A stretch of 42,116 bases of DNA from Deltaproteobacteria bacterium (GTDB taxonomy: Bacteria > Desulfobacterota > BSN033 > UBA1163): assembly GCA_020059605.1 (NCBI GenBank), contig JAGVBT010000133.1:1-42116 (forward strand), in the 5' to 3' direction. The notes below the pieces were generated by a model, which was given only the letters and a program-made list of their open reading frames with translations, searched no databases and had not been told where the DNA came from. Shown piece by piece: positions 9,880 through 18,323 of this stretch. Position numbers and translations under genes: made by a program. Numbering within the stretch: position 1 is the first letter of the stretch; the number at the start of each line of letters is the position of its first letter.

Positions 9880-10005
9880 TGGAATATTGGAATACTGGAA
9901 AAATGGAATAATGGGCAAAATATTCTTGATCAAATATAAGAAAAACCCAATATTCCATCATTCCATTCTTCCATCGGTCCATCTTTTCACTATTCCAATT
10001 TTAAA
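9880..10005. repeat. TGGAAT/ATTCCA inverted low-complexity spacer before ftsZ
   Basis: The left half is repeated TGGAATATTGGAATACTGGAA units on the + strand. The right half is the complementary theme CCAATATTCCATCATTCCATTC. The two arms can fold on each other in the ftsA-ftsZ leader. The spacer ends in AAAAAAGGAGGG, the strong ribosome site of ftsZ. No ORF or clear sigma-70 promoter is visible. Confidence 0.45.
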
Positions 10006-10017
10006 AAAGGAGGGAAT

Positions 10018-11238
10018 ATGATTGAGTTCGACGAGAATAAGAACATGGCCGCCAAGGTCAAGATCATCGGGATTGGAGGAGGAGGGAACAATGCCCTGAA
10101 TACCATGATTTCAAGCCATCTCACAGGGGTCGAATTTATCGCGGCCAATACCGATGCCCAGGCGCTGGCGGCAAACTTGGCCCCGATTAAGTTGCAGTTG
10201 GGCGCCGGCCTGACCAAGGGGCTGGGAGCCGGCGCCAATCCGGAGGTCGGGAGGAAGGCGGCCCTGGAAGATTTGGAGATGATCCGAGAAGTTCTTAAAG
10301 GAGCAGATATGGTCTTCATCACCGCCGGCCTGGGTGGCGGGACCGGCACGGGCGGTGGTCCGGTCGTCGCAGAAGTGGCCCGGGACATGGGGGCCCTCAC
10401 GGTGGCCATTGTCACCAAACCCTTTCACTTTGAGGGGAAGAAGAGGGCGAAACAGGCCGAGGAAGGCCTGGACAATCTCAGGATGACCGCGGATGCCCTG
10501 ATCACGATTCCAAATCAAAGACTCCTGAGCATCAGCGGAAAGAACATGACCTTGCTCGAAACCTTTAAAAAGGCGGACGAGATCCTCTACCATGCGGCCA
10601 AAGGGATTTCAGACATCATTGTCGGCCGCGGAATCATCAACCTCGACTTTGCCGATGTCCGGGCAGTCATGTCCGAGACCGGAATGGCCATGATGGGAAC
10701 GGGAATTGCTTCCGGAGAGAACCGGTCGTTGGAGGCCGCCCAGAAGGCAATCTCCAGCCCGCTTCTGGAGGATATCTCCATCGAGGGGGCCAGGGGACTT
10801 CTCATCAATATCACCGGCGGGGAGAATATGACCCTCAGCGAGATCAATGAGGCCACCAGTCTTATCCAGAAAGAGGCTCATGAAGATGCGAATGTCATCT
10901 GGGGAATGGTGATCGATTCATCCATGAGGGAAGAAATCCGGATCACGGTTATTGCCACGGGCTTCGGAAAGGCAGTGGAAAAAAGAGCGGATAAACCATT
11001 GGCCGGAGAAATCAGGAAATTTCCTCAGATTCCCGGTTTTAGGGAACGCAGCAAGGATATTCTTCCTTCCTTCGGGATCAGCGTCAAGGAAGGGAACCGG
11101 GAGATCCCCACGTTTATGAGAAGGGTAAAAACCAGCGAACGATTCGATGAACTCAAACTGGATCCTCCCTCCGATTTCACGATTGAGGATGAGGACCGTT
11201 TCGACATCCCTACGTTTTTAAGAAAACAGGCCGACTGA
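10018..11238 (+). CDS. ftsZ: cell division GTPase FtsZ
   Basis: FtsZ is the tubulin-like GTPase that polymerises into the Z ring. The 406-residue product has the N-terminal GTP fold IIGIGGGGNNALNTM and the tubulin signature GGGTGTG at about 106-112. NLDFADVRAVM is the T7 loop that completes the neighbour's active site. A short linker leads to the C-terminal peptide DIPTFLRK at 396-403, which normally binds FtsA/ZipA. Unusually, a second, very similar motif EIPTFMRR sits at 362-369 in the linker. The start is fixed by the upstream AAGGAGG. It is the last gene of the dcw block here; 128 bases follow before the next ORF. Confidence 0.97.
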   Translation: MIEFDENKNMAAKVKIIGIGGGGNNALNTMISSHLTGVEFIAANTDAQALAANLAPIKLQLGAGLTKGLGAGANPEVGRKAALEDLEMIREVLKGADMVFITAGLGGGTGTGGGPVVAEVARDMGALTVAIVTKPFHFEGKKRAKQAEEGLDNLRMTADALITIPNQRLLSISGKNMTLLETFKKADEILYHAAKGISDIIVGRGIINLDFADVRAVMSETGMAMMGTGIASGENRSLEAAQKAISSPLLEDISIEGARGLLINITGGENMTLSEINEATSLIQKEAHEDANVIWGMVIDSSMREEIRITVIATGFGKAVEKRADKPLAGEIRKFPQIPGFRERSKDILPSFGISVKEGNREIPTFMRRVKTSERFDELKLDPPSDFTIEDEDRFDIPTFLRKQAD

Positions 11239-11366
11239 ACGAGTGGATAGAGCAGGGTGTAGGGGATAGAGTGTAGGGTGTGGGGATGAAAGATTGAGAT
11301 TGGGGATTCCTCTTTTTTTTGTTATATTAATCGTGAGCCCGAGGCCCTAAACGCCAAACCTTAGAC

Positions 11367-13067
11367 ATGACATCCTGGAAGCTCGTTCAGAAGTCAAAAA
11401 CCATTCTTGAAAAAGAGAGGGGGACCGTTCAAAAACCCTGGGGAGGGAAAATTTCGATATGCCTGATCTATCCGAACTCCTACCATGTGGGAATGTCCAA
11501 CCTCGGATTTCAGACGGTTTACCAGAGGCTCAACTCTGAAGACGACGTGGTCTGCGAGAGAGCCTTTCTCCCTGATCCGGAGGATCTTCTCGAATACCGG
11601 AAGACGAAGACCCCGCTTTTCTCACTCGAATCCCAAAAGGTCCTTTCGAGCTTCGACCTGTTGGCCTTCTCCGTTTCATTTGAGAACGATTTTCTCAATA
11701 TTCTGACCCTCCTCGATTTAGCCCGCATTCCATTAGAGAGCCGCCTTCGCAACAAGAAGGGGCCCCTGGTCGTGGGGGGAGGGGTAGCCGTCTTTCTTAA
11801 TCCGGAGCCCCTCTGCGACTTTTTCGACTTTTTTATCCTCGGTGAAGCCGAAGAGGCAATTGAGGAAGTCCTTGACGTATGCCGCCAATCAGAGAAGGGG
11901 AAGGAAGATCTGCTCAGGACCCTGGCAGGAATAGAGGGGGTCTATGTTCCTGAATTTTATCGTGTCGCCTATGCCGGGGATGGAAGGATTGGAACGATAG
12001 AGACTGACCCCGGGATGCCTCGGAAGGTAAAACGGAGATGGATTTCGAAGATCGACCGATTCCCGACCCGGTCCAACCTCTTTACTCCGGATACGGAGTT
12101 CAGGGAGATGGCCCTGGTGGAGGTGAACAGGGGGTGCCCGAGGGGGTGCCGGTTCTGTGCGGCCTGTTTTGTTTATCATCCCTTTCGAAATCGAAGCCTC
12201 TCCCTGCTTGAATCGCTCTCCAGGGAGGCCCTTTTAGAAGAAGGACGGATCGGCCTTGTAGGCGCAGCCATCTCCGACTATCCCCACCTTCTTCCGCTCT
12301 GCGAGGAGATCCTCTCCCGGGAGGGAAGAGTTACGCTGGCTTCCCTGAGAGTCGATGCGATCACGCCTCCCCTGATCGAGTGCTTGAGAAGGAGCGGGGC
12401 CCGGGGTGCGGCCATTGCTCCTGAAGCGGGTTCAGAGAGGCTCCGGAAGGTTTTAAAGAAGGTTTATAAAGATGATGAGATTTTGAAAGCAATCGGGACG
12501 CTGGTTGAAAGCGGCCTTTCTCCGATCAAGAGCTATTTTCTCGTCGGACTTCCTTCCGAAACCGATGAAGATGTGAAGGCGATTCTTTCCCTTTCGAAGA
12601 GAATCGAGCATCAGGTTGCCTCGACCCGGGCGAACGAAAAAAAGACCTGGAAACTGATTCTGAGCGTCAATCCATTTGTGCCCAAGCCGGCCACTCCCTT
12701 TCAGTGGGTTCCTTTCGAGGAAGTCGGCGAACTGAAGAGGAAACTGAAGATCCTCCGGAACGGGATCAGGGCGGAGAAGAACCTCCGGATGATTCATGAC
12801 CTTCCGAAGTGGGCCTATCTCCAGGCCCTTCTTTCTAGGGGAGACCGGAGGGTGGGAAAAATATTGATGGCCGCCCACTCTCATCAGGGGAACTGGGAAC
12901 AGGCCCTCCGTGAGACAGACCTCAACGCTGACTTCTATGTCTATCGAAGGAGGGACCTGGACGAAGTTTTTCCCTGGGACTTCATCGACCATGGCATTCC
13001 CAAAGAGAAGTTGAAAGAAGAGTATCTTGATGCGATGAAAGAAGCAGGGATTAAAATTGAACAATAA
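11367..13067 (+). CDS. B12-binding-domain radical SAM protein (TIGR03960-like)
   Basis: The 566-residue protein has an N-terminal cobalamin-binding-like Rossmann region (YPNSYHVGMSNLGFQTVY, PLFSLESQ, VVGGGVAVFLNPEPLCDFFD, LGEAEEAI). A radical SAM core follows, with the 4Fe-4S cysteines C257, C261 and C264 in NRGCPRGCRFC. Later core signs are APEAGSERLRKVLKK, YFLVGLPSETDEDV and NPFVPKPATPFQW. This matches the TIGR03960 group, whose substrate is unknown to me; the C-terminal DUF2344 half found in some fusions is absent. The gene is on its own, downstream of ftsZ after a GTGTAGGG-rich spacer, and has no clear ribosome site. The family call is good; function is not assigned. Confidence 0.88.
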   Translation: MTSWKLVQKSKTILEKERGTVQKPWGGKISICLIYPNSYHVGMSNLGFQTVYQRLNSEDDVVCERAFLPDPEDLLEYRKTKTPLFSLESQKVLSSFDLLAFSVSFENDFLNILTLLDLARIPLESRLRNKKGPLVVGGGVAVFLNPEPLCDFFDFFILGEAEEAIEEVLDVCRQSEKGKEDLLRTLAGIEGVYVPEFYRVAYAGDGRIGTIETDPGMPRKVKRRWISKIDRFPTRSNLFTPDTEFREMALVEVNRGCPRGCRFCAACFVYHPFRNRSLSLLESLSREALLEEGRIGLVGAAISDYPHLLPLCEEILSREGRVTLASLRVDAITPPLIECLRRSGARGAAIAPEAGSERLRKVLKKVYKDDEILKAIGTLVESGLSPIKSYFLVGLPSETDEDVKAILSLSKRIEHQVASTRANEKKTWKLILSVNPFVPKPATPFQWVPFEEVGELKRKLKILRNGIRAEKNLRMIHDLPKWAYLQALLSRGDRRVGKILMAAHSHQGNWEQALRETDLNADFYVYRRRDLDEVFPWDFIDHGIPKEKLKEEYLDAMKEAGIKIEQ

Positions 13068-13105
13068 ACGATGAACAATGAACAAATCATCAATGCAAGT
13101 TTGTC

Positions 13106-13126
13106 ATTCCGGACTTGATCCGGAAT
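13106..13126. repeat. ATTCCGGA/TCCGGAAT inverted repeat
   Basis: This is a perfect 8-base inverted repeat around a 5-base CTTGA loop, preceded by GTC and followed by CCAGTTTTTAA. The unit (TCATTCCGGACTTGATCCGGAATCCAG theme) resembles the block at 34356-34480, so it is probably a dispersed repeat. It lies 39 bases after the radical SAM stop and could also help end that transcript. Confidence 0.5.
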
Positions 13127-13181
13127 CCAGTTTTTAAGCTTGGAATTTGTTTAACCACCAACAATTTTAAGGAGACAGAAA

Positions 13182-13889
13182 ATGAAAACAGAAAGGGTCA
13201 CTTTCCAGAGCGAGGGGCGCAAAATATCAGGCGTTCTCCATCTTCCTGACAGAGAGCGACCTCCGTGTGTCATTGCATCCCATGGTCTGCTTTCGAGCAA
13301 GGAGAGTGAAAAGTATGTCGCCCTCGGGGAACGGATGTCGGGGGAGGGGATCGCCATGATCCGGTTCGATTTCAGGGGAATCGGGGAGAGCGAAGGGTTG
13401 GAAGAGGACAATACGATCAGTAAGAAACTTGCAGACCTGAGTTCGGCACTCGAGTTCACGCGTTCCCGTCCGGACCTGGGAAATCGGATCGGGTTGGTCG
13501 GGTCAAGCCTTGGAGGGTTCCTCTCCTTAATCAACGCCTCAAGAGATCGAGCGGTTGGGGCTGTGGTGGTCTGGGCGACCCCTCTTCACCTGGACGATCT
13601 CGGATCAAAGGAACAGGAGGATGATTATCCGCTCCCTCCGGAGGCCTTCTTCGATGATCTTACGAAACACCGGCTATTGTCCTTCTTGCCCGGGGTGTCC
13701 AACTGCCTGGTCATCCATGGAGAGAAGGATGAACTGGTGCCTGTTGAACAAGCCCTTGGAATCTTTTACCATCTGGGCTCTCCCAAGGAGGCCCACCTGA
13801 TCGGAGAGGCGGACCACCGGTTCACACAGCCGGCCCACAGGCAGAGGGCCATCGATCTGACCGTGGACTGGTTTAAGAGATATCTCTAA
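13182..13889 (+). CDS. alpha/beta hydrolase
   Basis: A 235-residue serine hydrolase with a full apparent triad. The nucleophile elbow is GSSLGG (Ser109), the acid is Asp183 in HGEKDELVP, and the histidine is His212 in EADHRF. SHGLLSSKES (about 34-43) is the oxyanion loop and RFDFRGIGESEG is the usual strand before the elbow. There is no signal peptide, so it is cytoplasmic. The nearest named groups are esterase/acyl-peptidase-like hydrolases of the DUF1749/FrsA-like type; the substrate cannot be read from sequence. AAGGAGACAGAAA gives a good ribosome site for the ATG. Confidence 0.88.
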   Translation: MKTERVTFQSEGRKISGVLHLPDRERPPCVIASHGLLSSKESEKYVALGERMSGEGIAMIRFDFRGIGESEGLEEDNTISKKLADLSSALEFTRSRPDLGNRIGLVGSSLGGFLSLINASRDRAVGAVVVWATPLHLDDLGSKEQEDDYPLPPEAFFDDLTKHRLLSFLPGVSNCLVIHGEKDELVPVEQALGIFYHLGSPKEAHLIGEADHRFTQPAHRQRAIDLTVDWFKRYL

Positions 13890-13976
13890 AAGTTCACCGA
13901 GTCACCTGACTCATCATGCTGTATCCCCCAACTTCTCCGGATTGTTTTACGATCCATCTTCAAGTTAAAATGAAAT

Positions 13977-14996
13977 ATGGACACAATCACTCATACGCTC
14001 ACCGGGGCGGTCATTGCCAGAGCCATCGACGATCAGAAAGTTGGACATTGGGGGACAGTGGCGGGACTGGTCATGGGAGCCCTTCCGGATGCCGATTTTG
14101 TCCTTGGCCTCTTCAACCGTCAGTTCTACATTCAGTATCACCGGGACTTCACCCATTCTTTACTCTTAATCCCTTTTTATGCCCTTTTCTTCAGCTGGGT
14201 TTTTACAATAATATCGAAGCGCCCCCATTTCTGGAGTTTTTATAAGATTTGTTTCCCTGTTCTGCTTAGCCATGTCCTACTGGACCTCCTCACTTCTTAT
14301 GGCACAATGATCTTCTCCCCTTTCTTCGAACACCGGTTTTCGTGGGACCTCGTCTTCATCATTGATCTGATCTTTTCGGGAATCGTCTTTCTCCCGTTAT
14401 TGGCCAGCCTCTTCCTGAAGAGAAGAGCGCAATGGATCTGCCGGGGATCTCTCCTCGCACTGGCCGCCTATATCCTCTTCTGCTGGTTTCAACACGGGCA
14501 GGCCCTCAGAGAGGCGAGGACCTTTTCAAAAGAATTGAACGAGGAGGTTCTTCAAATTGCCGCGCTGCCCCAACCCGTCTCCCCTTTTCGCTGGGCTCTC
14601 TATGTGGAGACACGAGATAAGATCTATCAGGGATTTGTGGACCTGGCGGGGAGGGCGACTCCCGCCGATGCCTCTTCCCATGCCTCCTTCTTCGAAAGAT
14701 TGAATAGCCTCTATTATGCATCCGGAAGTATTCCCTATCGGTCCATGGAAAAATTACCGAACTCCCCATGGGTGAAGAAAGCGCTTAATGCGGAGGGCAT
14801 CAGGTTTTACTACTGGTTTGCCCGGTTTCCCGTTGTGAAATCTGTCGACTCAAATGACGGAAGGCATCGAGTCGAATTCATGGATGTGAGATTTTTTCTG
14901 CCCGGGATTCGCCTCCCTTTTGTCTATTACGTGGATTTGGATGATCAGGGATGGGTCCGATCTGAAGGATTTGTAGAAGGCCGAAGAAGGCTATGA
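13977..14996 (+). CDS. YdjM-type membrane metal-dependent hydrolase family protein
   Basis: The N-terminus MDTITHTLTGAVIARA, followed by MGALPDADFVLGLF and the histidine-rich HRDFTHSLLLIPFYA, is the signature of the YdjM (LexA-regulated membrane-bound hydrolase, PF04307) family. Conserved His and Asp residues there suggest metal binding. At least four membrane helices follow (YALFFSWVFTII, ICFPVLLSHVLLDLL, LVFIIDLIFSGIVFLPLLA, LLALAAYILFCWF). The last ~150 residues are a soluble domain I do not recognise. No enzymatic activity is established for most members. The gene ends tail-to-tail with the sirtuin gene: the two stop codons abut in CTATGA. Confidence 0.85.
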   Translation: MDTITHTLTGAVIARAIDDQKVGHWGTVAGLVMGALPDADFVLGLFNRQFYIQYHRDFTHSLLLIPFYALFFSWVFTIISKRPHFWSFYKICFPVLLSHVLLDLLTSYGTMIFSPFFEHRFSWDLVFIIDLIFSGIVFLPLLASLFLKRRAQWICRGSLLALAAYILFCWFQHGQALREARTFSKELNEEVLQIAALPQPVSPFRWALYVETRDKIYQGFVDLAGRATPADASSHASFFERLNSLYYASGSIPYRSMEKLPNSPWVKKALNAEGIRFYYWFARFPVVKSVDSNDGRHRVEFMDVRFFLPGIRLPFVYYVDLDDQGWVRSEGFVEGRRRL

Positions 14997-15761
14997 AAGA
15001 TCCTTCTTCACATCATTTAAAATACCGGCCATGATCGGGCCGGCCTGACCATGGATGACGAGATCCGCCATTTCATCATAGGGGGTGGGATCACGGTTGA
15101 TGATCACCAGTTTCGCTCTGCTCCTTTTGGCAACCAGCGGCATGGAGGCGGCGGGTTGAACCACAAGAGAGGACCCGATGACGATGAAAAGGTCGCATGC
15201 CGAAGAACGCTGATAGGCCTCCTCGGTTTCCCTTTCGGGCATGGACTGGCCGAAGGAAATGGTGGCGGGCTTGAGAGGACCGCCGCAGTCATCACAATAA
15301 GGGACCTTCGCCCCTCTCCGGAGACGTTCCTGTATCTCGTCGCGATCATATCTCTTTTTACAGTTCAAACAGGTGACATACGTCGCCGTACCGTGGAGTT
15401 CGATGATTTTTTCTTCGGAATTTCCTGCTTTATGATGGAGGCCGTCGATATTCTGTGTGATGACGCAGTCGAGTTTGGCCATTCTCTCCAGTTCGGCAAT
15501 GGCGAGATGGGCCGGGTTGGGTTGCGCCTTCTTGATCGGCCCATACATCTCCGTGGCCATCCGCCAGTACTTCTCCCTCGAGGCTTCACTGGCGATAAAA
15601 TTCTGGAAATAGAAATCTTCAGGATTATATTTTTCCCATACCCCGCCCGGGCTTCGGAAATCGGGAATCCCCGACTCCGTGCTCAGCCCCGCCCCTGCAA
15701 AAATCACGGTTTTCTTGGCATGGATGATCCATTGTGCCACCTGTCTGATCCCTTCTTCCAT
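14991..15761 (-). CDS. cobB: NAD-dependent protein deacylase, CobB-type sirtuin
   Basis: The 256-residue sirtuin removes acyl groups from lysine using NAD+. The NAD site reads GAGLSTESGIPDFRSPGG near residues 23-40. TQNIDGLHHKAG carries the catalytic His. Two zinc CxxC pairs are present (TCLNCKK and YCDDCGG). FGQSMPE and IGSSLVVQPAA complete the fold. I chose the ATG at 15761 because CAGGAG lies six bases upstream; an in-frame GTG at 15794 would add 11 residues but lacks a site. It is a plain housekeeping-type sirtuin without the extra domains of SIR2 defence proteins. It is transcribed opposite to its neighbours. Confidence 0.94.
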   Translation of the reverse strand: MEEGIRQVAQWIIHAKKTVIFAGAGLSTESGIPDFRSPGGVWEKYNPEDFYFQNFIASEASREKYWRMATEMYGPIKKAQPNPAHLAIAELERMAKLDCVITQNIDGLHHKAGNSEEKIIELHGTATYVTCLNCKKRYDRDEIQERLRRGAKVPYCDDCGGPLKPATISFGQSMPERETEEAYQRSSACDLFIVIGSSLVVQPAASMPLVAKRSRAKLVIINRDPTPYDEMADLVIHGQAGPIMAGILNDVKKDLS

Positions 15762-15900
15762 GTTGTTCTCCTGTTTCTTCAAAACATTTTTCACCCCATC
15801 TTCTTATCGCCCCAACACCCTATCGGGCGTTTCCTGATTGTCTATATCACACCCTTCTCCTCACTTGCAAGGGTAAGACGGCATATGATAGTATTTTAAA

Positions 15901-16929
15901 ATGCGATGCAACTTGATCAAGCAGGGATATCCTCAGGGAAGTTGCTTTGTCGAAGTCGGGGGCGGCAAAGCCCTGGCCTGTGAGGCGACCCTTAAGGAAT
16001 CGGACAGGGGCTTGCTCCGTTTAATCTCTGCGGCCCATCTCTCCCGCCCGGAGAACTACCTTTCCATCTATCAGTCGGGGTGTAACTTCTCCTGCCGGAA
16101 ATGCCATTCCTGGACCTTTACGAGAAAAGCCCAAGGGGAATGGTGGTCGGCGGCCGATGTGCTGAAGGCCTGTAAGGAATATGAGAGGGAGGTGACGATT
16201 CGGGAACCGAGGGAGAGAGCCACCGCCTTTCATGCCCATGAATCCTGCCGCTGTTGCGGGGCCTGCGTCATGCACGGGAAAAGGTCTTCCCTTTGCCCCA
16301 GGGTCATACAGAAAAAGGATATTTTTTTAAGCCCCCAGGGGTGGGGACCTGCGAGAAACATTGTCGCCTTTACTGGAGGAGACCTGACCTGTTGCCCGGA
16401 ATTTTATGTCGAATGTTCACGCCTGATTAAATCGGAGACTCACCTGCGAATACTGATTGAGACCAATGGGTATGGGCTTACCCCTCAGAACCTCGATGCC
16501 CTCCAGGGGGCGGGGGTGGACTCTTTCTGGCTTGACCTCAAAGCCTATGACGGGACGGACCATAAATGGTTGACAGGCTGTTTCAACCGGAACATCCTTA
16601 AGCTTCCCGAAGAGATTGTAAAAAGAGGTTTTGTCCTGGAGGTTCTTTCACTCTATATCCCCAACCTGGTGGAGACTTCCCAATTAAAGAAAATCGCCCG
16701 GTTGCTTTTTGATGTGGATCCCGAGATCCCTTTTACGGTCCTTGCTTTCTTCCCAGAGTTCCAAATGAAGCGGTACAGGACCCCGAAAGTTTCGGAGATG
16801 ATCACGGCCTATAACGAGGTCAAGGCCGTCGGACTGGTGAATGTGAGGCTGGGAAATACGGGCATCTTTGCCTCTTCCGAGGAAGATCATCACCTTCTGA
16901 GGGAGAAGGTTGGAGCAGAACATTATTAG
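15901..16929 (+). CDS. radical SAM protein, pyruvate-formate-lyase-activase-like, with extra cysteine cluster
   Basis: The 342-residue protein carries the radical SAM triad C61-x3-C65-x2-C68 in GCNFSCRKCHSW. It is followed by FTGGDLTCCPEF and ILIETNGYG, typical of PflA-type activases. Between them is an insertion with five closely spaced cysteines, C116, C118, C119, C122 and C132, a plausible auxiliary Fe-S site. Further N-terminal cysteines are C3, C15 and C27. No glycyl radical enzyme gene is nearby, so the partner is unknown. The ATG has no Shine-Dalgarno sequence. A TATGAT hexamer at 15884-15889 would start a transcript within a few bases of it, so leaderless translation is possible (inference). 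Confidence 0.85.
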   Translation: MRCNLIKQGYPQGSCFVEVGGGKALACEATLKESDRGLLRLISAAHLSRPENYLSIYQSGCNFSCRKCHSWTFTRKAQGEWWSAADVLKACKEYEREVTIREPRERATAFHAHESCRCCGACVMHGKRSSLCPRVIQKKDIFLSPQGWGPARNIVAFTGGDLTCCPEFYVECSRLIKSETHLRILIETNGYGLTPQNLDALQGAGVDSFWLDLKAYDGTDHKWLTGCFNRNILKLPEEIVKRGFVLEVLSLYIPNLVETSQLKKIARLLFDVDPEIPFTVLAFFPEFQMKRYRTPKVSEMITAYNEVKAVGLVNVRLGNTGIFASSEEDHHLLREKVGAEHY

Positions 16930-16997
16930 ATAATCTTTTATTTTGTTGATTCTATTTCAACATTGTGGTAATGGGAATGCAGGTCAAAGGAGAAGGT

Positions 16998-18323
16998 ATG
17001 GAGAAGAAGGTCCTCATCGTGGATGATGAGGAGAGGGTGGTTCAATCTATTGCGGGTGTTCTTGGAGACGAGGGCTTTCGAGTCATTTCGGCCAGGAGCG
17101 GGGAGGAGGGCATTGGAACCCTTCAAAACGAGACCCCGGATGTTATCCTGCTCGATATCTGGATGCCGGGAATGGATGGGATCGAGGCGCTCAAACGATT
17201 CAAGGCAATGGTTCCCGATTGCCAGGTGATCATGATCTCGGGCCATGCGACGATCTCCACCGCCATGGCCGCGGTCAAACTGGGGGCTTTCGACTTTATT
17301 GAAAAACCCATTTCCCTGGATGTCCTCCTTTTGACCATTCGCCGCGCCCTTGATCGGCAAAAGAAATTGGCGGAAGTCGGACGGCCCCAGGATATCCCTC
17401 CTGAAAAAATGGAGGTTTCTTCACCCATTGTATCTTCTCTTCCGGGGACGCCTCTTCCTAAAAAGGCTACCGGGAAAAAATCATCCCCCCTCGCTCTCCA
17501 GCGGACAATTAAAAAGAGCATGGTCCTCTACGGAACAGGACTCCATTCCGGGATGAAGACAGGGCTTCTTCTTCAACCTCTTCCCCCTCAGAGTGGCATC
17601 CTTTTCGGAAGCGTCTCGTATGATGAAGTGGTTCCCGCCCATCTCGATTATGTCCAGACAACGGAATTCGCCACTTCGTTGAAGAGGGGAAGGGCCATTG
17701 CCAAGACGATCGAACACCTCCTGGCCGTACTCCATGCCTATCGGATTTCCAATCTCATGGTGAAGATGATCGAGGAGATCCCGATCATGGATGGTTCTGC
17801 CCTGGAGTTCTGCAATATTCTCGAGGAAGCGGGCATTGAGGAACAGGAGGAGAAGGCAAACGAAATCGTGATCGACCGAAGATTGGAGGTGCTCCATAAC
17901 AACAAGGCCCTCGTCATAGAACCGGCCGAGACTTTTTCGATCTCCTATTTTCTTGATTACCCCTCCCCTATCGGAAAACAGACCTTCGATTTCGTATTGG
18001 AGAACGAGGAGACCTTCAAAGAACAGATTGCGCCGGCGAGGACCTTCGGATTTCTCAAGGATATTGAGATGCTTGAACGGATGGGGTTGGGCAGCGGGGG
18101 CAGGCTCCACAACTTTATCCTGGTGGATGATGAGAAGATCGTCAACACCGAATTGAGGTTTTCCGATGAGTTTGTCCGGCATAAAGTTCTGGACCTGATC
18201 GGTGATTTCTATCTCCTGAACCGTCCGGTCCGGGGCAAAGTGACGGCTCACCTGACCGGCCATACGGAAAATATTGCCATGATGAAAAAGATACAGGGAG
18301 GAATGCTCATACAGACCCAATAA
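16998..18323 (+). CDS. lpxC: response-regulator receiver fused to UDP-3-O-acyl-GlcNAc deacetylase LpxC
   Basis: LpxC is the zinc enzyme of the committed step of lipid A synthesis. Here the LpxC domain (about residues 165-441) is preceded by a complete receiver domain (1-122) and a ~40-residue linker. The receiver has acidic D9-D10, phosphoacceptor D53 in LLDIWMPGMDG, S81 and K103 (EKP), and looks NtrC-like. The LpxC part keeps all catalytic landmarks: E239-H240 (TIEHL), H395 and D399 (RHKVLDLIGD), H422 (LTGHT), and ARTFGF. Both halves therefore look functional. The ATG at 16998 is preceded by AAAGGAGAAGGT; a longer frame begins at GTG 16965. No histidine kinase lies in the window, so the phosphodonor is unknown. 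The gene is 68 bases after the radical SAM gene. Confidence 0.95.
   Translation: MEKKVLIVDDEERVVQSIAGVLGDEGFRVISARSGEEGIGTLQNETPDVILLDIWMPGMDGIEALKRFKAMVPDCQVIMISGHATISTAMAAVKLGAFDFIEKPISLDVLLLTIRRALDRQKKLAEVGRPQDIPPEKMEVSSPIVSSLPGTPLPKKATGKKSSPLALQRTIKKSMVLYGTGLHSGMKTGLLLQPLPPQSGILFGSVSYDEVVPAHLDYVQTTEFATSLKRGRAIAKTIEHLLAVLHAYRISNLMVKMIEEIPIMDGSALEFCNILEEAGIEEQEEKANEIVIDRRLEVLHNNKALVIEPAETFSISYFLDYPSPIGKQTFDFVLENEETFKEQIAPARTFGFLKDIEMLERMGLGSGGRLHNFILVDDEKIVNTELRFSDEFVRHKVLDLIGDFYLLNRPVRGKVTAHLTGHTENIAMMKKIQGGMLIQTQ

Noticed and set aside
15051..15899. A 282-codon + strand frame opposite the sirtuin gene
   Set aside because: The opposite strand encodes a sirtuin with all motifs intact. This frame has no start signal and no recognisable domain.
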